Shown here: positions 58,704 through 64,000 of the stretch, one piece after another
How the letters are laid out: each line of letters opens with the position of its first letter
Numbering within the stretch: the stretch's first letter is position 1
Source: a virus
DNA length: 64,000 bases
Direction: 5' to 3' (one strand)
Virus record (IMG/VR): IMGVR_UViG_3300043449_002710
Location: 159,261 to 223,260 of that record
Notes under the pieces: model-generated
Databases searched by the model: none
The model's input: only the letters and a program-made list of their open reading frames with translations
What the model was told of the DNA's origin: nothing
Program-made: the position numbers and the translations under genes

Positions 58704-60104
58704 GTGTTCATCAACAAATACGCACGTAAGCTTGGGGTGATGGAGTATCTGGGGACGTGGAATGCCTCCACGAATCTGACTTCTTTGGGCACTTCATTGA
58801 CCAGTGGCGTGGGTCAAAAAAATGGATATTTTGTCGTTTTGGTCGGGGGTTCCACGGAATTGGACGGGATCTCGGATTGGAAGCCACAGGACTGGGCCGT
58901 TTTCAACGGAACGCACTGGTTGAAGGACGACAATTCGGAGCCTGTGACCTCGGTGGCTGGCAAGACCGGGGATGTGGTTCTCACAGTGGGGGACATCGGA
59001 GGGTATGAGGCCTCGACCCAGAGCCTGATTGCGGTGGCAGAGACCTCGCTCTATGCGGCGGTAGCTGTCGAGTATAGCCGAGCTGTCTTGGCTGAGACGA
59101 CTCTTCAGACCCACATTGACGCGAAAGTGACGGCCAACGCTGCCATCAGCGGGGCGACTAAAACGAAAATCACTTATGACGCTAAGGGATTGGTGACCGC
59201 AGGGGCGGATGCCAGCTTGGATGACTTAGGGGATGTGGCGATCTCAAACCCCTTGACCGATCAGTTTTTGGCTTTCAACGGCTCCAACTGGATCAATTCG
59301 AGTGGCGCTGTGGTGAACGCAGGCCCTGGGGTGACCTACTTTCTCTCCACAGTCTCAGGTGGGGTATCGGGCTACGAGACGATCTCCAAAACCCCAGACA
59401 CCGCCAGTGAATCCGACGAGACGGTGACCGTCAACAACAACACCGTCTTGTTTCACGCCTATATCTCCGATGCCGCGATCAATAAAACCACGATCGATGC
59501 CGGGATCTGGGAGTTCAATTTCTTCTCTTATGTGAGCACGCTGCACGCCCACTTCGTGGTCGATGTTTATAAAAGGACTTCAGGCGGGACCGAGACTCTG
59601 CTTTTCTCGGTCGAAAGCGGGCTGGTGAACTGGACTTTCATCGATCTGCTCAATGTCACGACCGTTCAACCTCAGTTTACCTGTAATGCGACTGATAAAC
59701 TCGTGGTGAAGATCTCGGGCACGACGACTAAGACCAGCGATGTCGTGCTTCACTTGCTGCATTCGGGAAATACCCATTATTCGCATTTTCATACGCCCTT
59801 GGTGGTTTCGCATAATGATATTGCGGGATTACAAGGCGGGGTTTCCAATGAATATTATCACCTGAGTTCGAGCGAGTACACTGGGGTTGGAAGCGGGGCT
59901 TTTGTCCGGTCGAGTGCCTTAGGTGATTATGTCCCTAAGACCACCACCGTCAACGGACATGCACTGTCTTCAAATGTCACTGTGACTAAATCGGATGTAG
60001 GCCTAGGGAATGTGGATAACACCTCGGACCTAGATAAACCTGTTTCAACTGCCCAGCAGCAAGCCATCGATAAAGCTGCTTATTATTTCGCTATCGTGTT
60101 GTGA
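58704..60104 (+). CDS. Tail fibre-like protein
   Basis: 466 residues from GTG 58704; ATG 58740 is an alternative. The middle has VEYSRAVLAETTLQTHI, the same unit as in the fibre at 770-3184. Near the C-terminus, TTTVNGHALSSNVTVTKSD and VGLGNVDNTSDLDKPVS are typical of phage fibre shafts. It heads a plus-strand fibre cluster. AGGTAGG precedes the GTG. Confidence 0.75.
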   Translation: MFINKYARKLGVMEYLGTWNASTNLTSLGTSLTSGVGQKNGYFVVLVGGSTELDGISDWKPQDWAVFNGTHWLKDDNSEPVTSVAGKTGDVVLTVGDIGGYEASTQSLIAVAETSLYAAVAVEYSRAVLAETTLQTHIDAKVTANAAISGATKTKITYDAKGLVTAGADASLDDLGDVAISNPLTDQFLAFNGSNWINSSGAVVNAGPGVTYFLSTVSGGVSGYETISKTPDTASESDETVTVNNNTVLFHAYISDAAINKTTIDAGIWEFNFFSYVSTLHAHFVVDVYKRTSGGTETLLFSVESGLVNWTFIDLLNVTTVQPQFTCNATDKLVVKISGTTTKTSDVVLHLLHSGNTHYSHFHTPLVVSHNDIAGLQGGVSNEYYHLSSSEYTGVGSGAFVRSSALGDYVPKTTTVNGHALSSNVTVTKSDVGLGNVDNTSDLDKPVSTAQQQAIDKAAYYFAIVL

Positions 60105-60113
60105 GGAGCTACA

Positions 60114-63100
60114 ATGAGAACTTTAATTCAGAATTATACTTTTAATAAGTCTGCTAAACAGATTACCTTTACTGATTACGCCTCAATTGTTTTAGAAAAG
60201 GTTCTTTTAGTAACCGATGTTACAAACAACACAACAATCTATCAAGCAAATGACCCATCTAAAGGCGGGACAATTGCAGGAAATGTTTTAACTTTAACAT
60301 ACGATACAACTGGCTCAAGTTTTGCTAACGGGGATAAACTTCAAGTATTTTATGAAGCCGATGCTGAAAATGTTTCTGTAACTTCTTCTGCACTTCCTAC
60401 TGGAGCGGCAACGGCGGCAAAACAGCCTTCACTTGGTACGGCAGGTACGCCATCAGCAGATGTAATTACAGTGCAGGGGACCACTTCAATGACCCCTGTA
60501 AAAGTCGATGGTTCGGCGGTAACTCAGCCTGTCAGCGGTTCTGTGACCGTTTCAGGTACGGTTACGGCAAATCTAGGAACGATTGACGGTGTTGCAACAG
60601 ATACGACACTTGCTGAGACTCATGGTTCTGTTTCGGGTGGTACTGCCGCTACGAAGTCTGATTTAGCTGGCGGTGTTCATAATTCTTCGGCTCCTTCTTT
60701 AACAAATGGGCAGCAGGCAAGTCTTCAGCTTGATGCTTCTGGCAGTTTGAAAACCACGCTTGAAGGTGGATTTGTAAGCACGCTAAACAGCACCACAACC
60801 CCTCTTTCGGTCAGCGGTGTGTTCACGGGATCGTGGGAAGACGTCACTAACTACGCCTCGATCACTACAATCACAAAGTCGGATGTAGCGAGTACTCTTT
60901 ACGCTGAGTTCTCGCCGGATGGGACAAATGTAGACCGTACCCTCCAGCTCAATGATGGCACTTCTGGAGACATTGGGATTCACACTCTGATTCCTGTCGC
61001 TAAATATTTCCGAATGCGGCTCGTGAATGATGGCTCGTCGCAGACCTACTTACGCCTTCAAGTCCTGTTGAACAAAACAGGCCGCGTCGCGTTGCCAGTT
61101 TCGCGTTTTAACACCGCAATCGGTGAGTACACCGATGTTCTGAACGTGAGAGCCGGGGTGGTGGGCAAGTACAATACGACACCGCCTACTCTGACAGACG
61201 GACAACGCACCGATATTCAGCTCGATAAAAACGGGAGATTGGTGACGAGTTTTGTCGCTTCAGTGAAAGAATCCAGCACTTCAGCGTTGTCTGCTAATGC
61301 GACGTACACAAGTCAGACCTTTGACACTGTTAACGGTCAAAATTTCATGTCGGCTTCTGTGTTCAGTACGACAGACATGCTCATCTACTACGATGAGAGT
61401 TCAGACGGCACGAATTGGGCGACTGTTGACGAATCGTTTGTAAAATCTGGAGAGCACAACGACGCCTCTCACAAAATCTCTTCGCGCTACTGTCGCGTTC
61501 GTGTACAGAATGGAATCGTGGCTAATGCTGGTGGTATTGCAAATCTGTATATTGCAATCTCACAAGATGCGTTCGGTGTGCAGCAAGACGTTGCGTTGGT
61601 CGATCAATTTGGTGGGCGCATTACGTCAGATACGAGTTGGGGTCTGAGAGTTAGAACGCCGCAGGACACTGAAACTTTCGGTGCTGGCATCAATCATGCC
61701 CGAATCTCTCAAGTCTCTGCTAATTTTTCGCAGTCACTAACGTTCAATGATGTAACCCAGACAGTAACTTCGACGGGAACGATCGCAGCAGCGAACGGTT
61801 CGGCGACGTTAGCAACGGGGACAAGTACGTCTTCAACTGCTAAACTAAATTCAAACACCACATTATCATACACTCCTGGTCGCGAAGCTTACGCAGTTTT
61901 CACCGCCGCATTCACAACTCCGACCAACGCCAACTCGTATCAGCGCATCGGTCTTTACGACACGTCGAACGGGTTTTTTGTTGGCTACAGCGGGACGAGC
62001 TTCGGTGTGACGTGGCGGCAAAATGGTGTTGATACGTTCACCGCTCTGACGAGCGCGAACGAAGACACCCTATCAGGGCAAGTGAACTCATTCTTTACTC
62101 GCGGCGGTGTACCCGAAGCTATCGACCCAACTAAAAAGAACATCTACCGCATCCGATTTGGCTGGCTTGGAGCCGCACCAATTCGATTCGAAGTCATGTC
62201 CCCTGATGGGCGCTGGGCCAGATTCCACGTCATTCGCTATCCGAATACTGCTATAAATCCATCGCTGTATTCCATTTCTATTCCGGTCACTGCTGAAGTG
62301 AGCAAGACCACATCAAACGCAACTAATCTTCAGCTCAGTACGTCGTCGTGGGATGCTGGTGTTGTGGATGCACCAGACGTTGATTTGGACTATAACGGCA
62401 CGATCTCTGCTGTGAATGGTGCGGTTACATCACAAACAAAAAGTAAGGGAACTATTTCCTTTTCACTAACAGGAACGTGGTCAGGTACGCTTGTGATTGA
62501 AGCGCACAACGGCGATTCGAGCTGGACACAGGTCACGGGCTACACATCCGCAGGTTCTCCAGTTACCTCGATCACAACCAACCAGTTCTTTTTCGTGAAC
62601 TGCGCCGCTTTCACACAAGTTCGTTTAAGAGCGAGCGCACTCGCATCCGGCTCCGTTACAGTACAGACTACAGCGACACACTCGTTAGTTTCGATCTTCA
62701 CACAAACGGAAGGTAACTCTGCAGCAGGGGTGACTGACACAGGCAATCCGTTAAAGGTGGGGGGTCTTGGTAAGACAACACAGCCCACAGCGGTTACTGA
62801 TGGTCAGAGAACCAATATTTTGACTGATAAGTTGGGTCGAGTAATTGTAGCTCCGGGTCATGTTAGAGATTTGGTAACTCGACAGTACACGCAGCTTACT
62901 AATACGATAACTACAGCCATTGTAACTGCTGTCGCAGCGACCTTTAACGATATAACCACGTTAGTTATCACAAACGCCTCTAACCAATCGGTCAACTTGA
63001 CTTTGGCAGATGGCGCTACTACTGTTGCCGTTTTCAACCTTGCCGCTAACGGTGGTTTAGTATTTAACCCAACTGTTCCTTTAAAACAATCGGCGGTTAA

Positions 63101-63173
63101 TACGGCTTGGAACGCAACGTTGTCAGCTACGGCCACAGTGAACGTGACTGCAATTGCAGTTCAGAATATTTAA
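60114..63173 (+). CDS. Large beta-rich fibre or adhesin protein
   Basis: 1019 residues, Thr/Ser/Ala/Gly-rich, no Cys-rich part and no enzyme motif. It has at least three copies of a short unit such as LTDGQRTDIQLDKNGRL (also LTNGQQASLQLDASGSL and VTDGQRTNILTDKLGRV). The sequence suggests an extended fibre with several beta domains, perhaps for host binding. It follows the previous fibre gene by nine bases. Confidence 0.7.
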   Translation: MRTLIQNYTFNKSAKQITFTDYASIVLEKVLLVTDVTNNTTIYQANDPSKGGTIAGNVLTLTYDTTGSSFANGDKLQVFYEADAENVSVTSSALPTGAATAAKQPSLGTAGTPSADVITVQGTTSMTPVKVDGSAVTQPVSGSVTVSGTVTANLGTIDGVATDTTLAETHGSVSGGTAATKSDLAGGVHNSSAPSLTNGQQASLQLDASGSLKTTLEGGFVSTLNSTTTPLSVSGVFTGSWEDVTNYASITTITKSDVASTLYAEFSPDGTNVDRTLQLNDGTSGDIGIHTLIPVAKYFRMRLVNDGSSQTYLRLQVLLNKTGRVALPVSRFNTAIGEYTDVLNVRAGVVGKYNTTPPTLTDGQRTDIQLDKNGRLVTSFVASVKESSTSALSANATYTSQTFDTVNGQNFMSASVFSTTDMLIYYDESSDGTNWATVDESFVKSGEHNDASHKISSRYCRVRVQNGIVANAGGIANLYIAISQDAFGVQQDVALVDQFGGRITSDTSWGLRVRTPQDTETFGAGINHARISQVSANFSQSLTFNDVTQTVTSTGTIAAANGSATLATGTSTSSTAKLNSNTTLSYTPGREAYAVFTAAFTTPTNANSYQRIGLYDTSNGFFVGYSGTSFGVTWRQNGVDTFTALTSANEDTLSGQVNSFFTRGGVPEAIDPTKKNIYRIRFGWLGAAPIRFEVMSPDGRWARFHVIRYPNTAINPSLYSISIPVTAEVSKTTSNATNLQLSTSSWDAGVVDAPDVDLDYNGTISAVNGAVTSQTKSKGTISFSLTGTWSGTLVIEAHNGDSSWTQVTGYTSAGSPVTSITTNQFFFVNCAAFTQVRLRASALASGSVTVQTTATHSLVSIFTQTEGNSAAGVTDTGNPLKVGGLGKTTQPTAVTDGQRTNILTDKLGRVIVAPGHVRDLVTRQYTQLTNTITTAIVTAVAATFNDITTLVITNASNQSVNLTLADGATTVAVFNLAANGGLVFNPTVPLKQSAVNTAWNATLSATATVNVTAIAVQNI

Positions 63174-63175
63174 TT

Positions 63176-63826
63176 ATGGCGTACACTTTCGATACATCAG
63201 CTTTTCTAGCAGGATCGACTAGCACGTCAATCACAGTTTCGTTAACCCCGACAGCAGGGGCAACGGCGATCGTGTTGGGTATTGCTGTTGGCTCCCCGAA
63301 TCCTCGACAAGGCGGTTCCCCTACTTTTGCCGGAATCCCCATGATCCTATCGACCACTCAAGCCAGTACCGGGTCTAACGGTAACAACGTGGAGATTTGG
63401 TATCTGCCACGACCACCCATCGGTGCAGCGAGCGTGGTGGTTCCGAACACCAGTGCATTAGCTGTGACCGCAGTGGCTGCCTCTTTCAAAGCTGCGGCTG
63501 GGTTAGACTCAGCAGTTGACGCGTTAGGAGGTAGCGGCGGTAACGCGGCCACCCCTACTGCCACCCTCACCACAACTGGCTCAGGGGACGCATTATTTTG
63601 TATTGGTATGTCAGACGGAAGTGCCCTATCCGCACCAACACACACAAATATCACGGCGGGAACTACATCGGTGACGCAGAACCACGCTGTTCAGTACGCG
63701 CTCCAAGCAACGGCTGGCGCGATCACAATGAGCTGGTCTGCGACAACCGGGAAATACTCCATAGCAGCCATCTCTTTAGTAGAGGCTTCGGGAAACCGGG
63801 GGATGATGACTGGAGTTGGGGCTTAG
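63176..63826 (+). CDS. Fibre-cluster protein
   Basis: 216 residues from ATG 63176, two bases after the previous stop. It is Gly/Ala/Thr-rich and beta-like, with SPTFAGIPMILS and VEIWYLPRPP. A second copy of this pattern starts after its stop in another frame (63861 on), so the protein may have been part of a tandem array. Confidence 0.65.
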   Translation: MAYTFDTSAFLAGSTSTSITVSLTPTAGATAIVLGIAVGSPNPRQGGSPTFAGIPMILSTTQASTGSNGNNVEIWYLPRPPIGAASVVVPNTSALAVTAVAASFKAAAGLDSAVDALGGSGGNAATPTATLTTTGSGDALFCIGMSDGSALSAPTHTNITAGTTSVTQNHAVQYALQATAGAITMSWSATTGKYSIAAISLVEASGNRGMMTGVGA

Positions 63827-63860
63827 TGAATCCAGCTCCTACGCTGTTCGCTCTTTCTCA

Positions 63861-64000
63861 GTGGCAAGAACAGCCCCAACAGGAACTTCTTTGGCCCCCA
63901 CTTTTGCAGGCATTGCCTTAACTCAGGTCGGCACTGTCCAAATCTCGGGGGGGGGGGGGGGGAATGGGGCGCAAACGGAGCTTTGGTACTTATTGAATCC
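63861..64000 (+). CDS. Partial second copy of the fibre-cluster domain, with poly-Gly
   Basis: The frame runs to the right edge. It reads LAPTFAGIALTQVGT, then a Gly run from the G16 tract, then AQTELWYLLN, which aligns with SPTFAGIPMILS and VEIWYLPRPP of 63176-63826. GTG 63861 is a possible start, but the frame also continues upstream, so this could be a frameshifted continuation of the previous gene. Confidence 0.45.
   Translation, partial: MARTAPTGTSLAPTFAGIALTQVGTVQISGGGGGNGAQTELWYLLN
63947..63962 (+). repeat. 16-G homopolymer tract
   Basis: Sixteen consecutive G lie inside the frame starting at 63861. The present length keeps the frame open; a change of one base would break it. Confidence 0.85.

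Noticed and set aside
1-64000. tRNA genes
   Set aside because: I looked for cloverleaf features (GTTCRA-type T loop with acceptor pairing) and found no convincing candidate; a covariance search was not possible.

Overview
The window is a piece of a large tailed dsDNA bacteriophage genome. It carries virion genes (tape-measure-like protein, collagen-like and coiled-coil fibres, a prohead-protease-like gene), a phage replication set (primase N-terminus, DnaB-type helicase, AAA+ clamp loader, a probable sliding clamp, SbcD/Mre11-type nuclease, RuvC-like nuclease), an FtsZ/tubulin-like GTPase, free-standing endonucleases and many small unrecognised proteins. No rRNA, tRNA, integrase or bacterial housekeeping gene was seen. 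The gene mix suggests a jumbo-type phage, but the window alone does not fix its genome size, class or host.

Layout: 1-10844 is mostly minus strand: the start of a primase, a fibre, a tape-measure-like protein and three genes upstream of it, two of which may be joined by a -1 frameshift. 10967-11740 is a plus-strand zinc protein. 11737-16358 is a minus-strand cluster with three collagen-like fibre proteins. 16435-22287 is plus strand: a Cys-rich virion-type protein, two glycosyltransferases, a PcfJ-like protein and small early-type genes. 22294-27524 is minus strand: RuvC-like, coiled-coil, RyR-like and a 1220-residue modular protein. 27662-31608 is plus strand: two PP-loop enzymes and several small genes. 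31605-36328 holds an endonuclease, the protease, a decayed methyltransferase and a sugar-modification group. 36549-45663 is mixed: regulator, clamp loader, small tagged proteins, glycosyltransferases and HNH genes. 45760-57043 holds helicase, clamp, nuclease, tubulin-like GTPase, DnaJ-like protein and small genes. 57044-58703 is a 1.66 kb stretch with almost no genes and many palindromes. 58704-64000 is a second plus-strand fibre cluster that ends in a 16-G tract.

The most unusual signal is a short tag, consensus [K/R]-x-[Y/F]-P-[T/A/S/K/V]-[L/V]-x-x-[V/I]-[L/I/V], at the N-terminus of about ten otherwise unrelated small proteins, with further copies inside or at the C-terminus of others. It resembles in concept the capsid-targeting sequences of T4 internal head proteins, and a prohead-protease-like gene lies among the tagged genes. 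Two promoter classes also stand out: sigma70-like TTGAC-N17 sites, three of which lie exactly 6 bases from the start codon (predicted leaderless mRNAs), and a recurring GGTTATTTT-type element always pointing into a gene, which may be a phage middle or late promoter.
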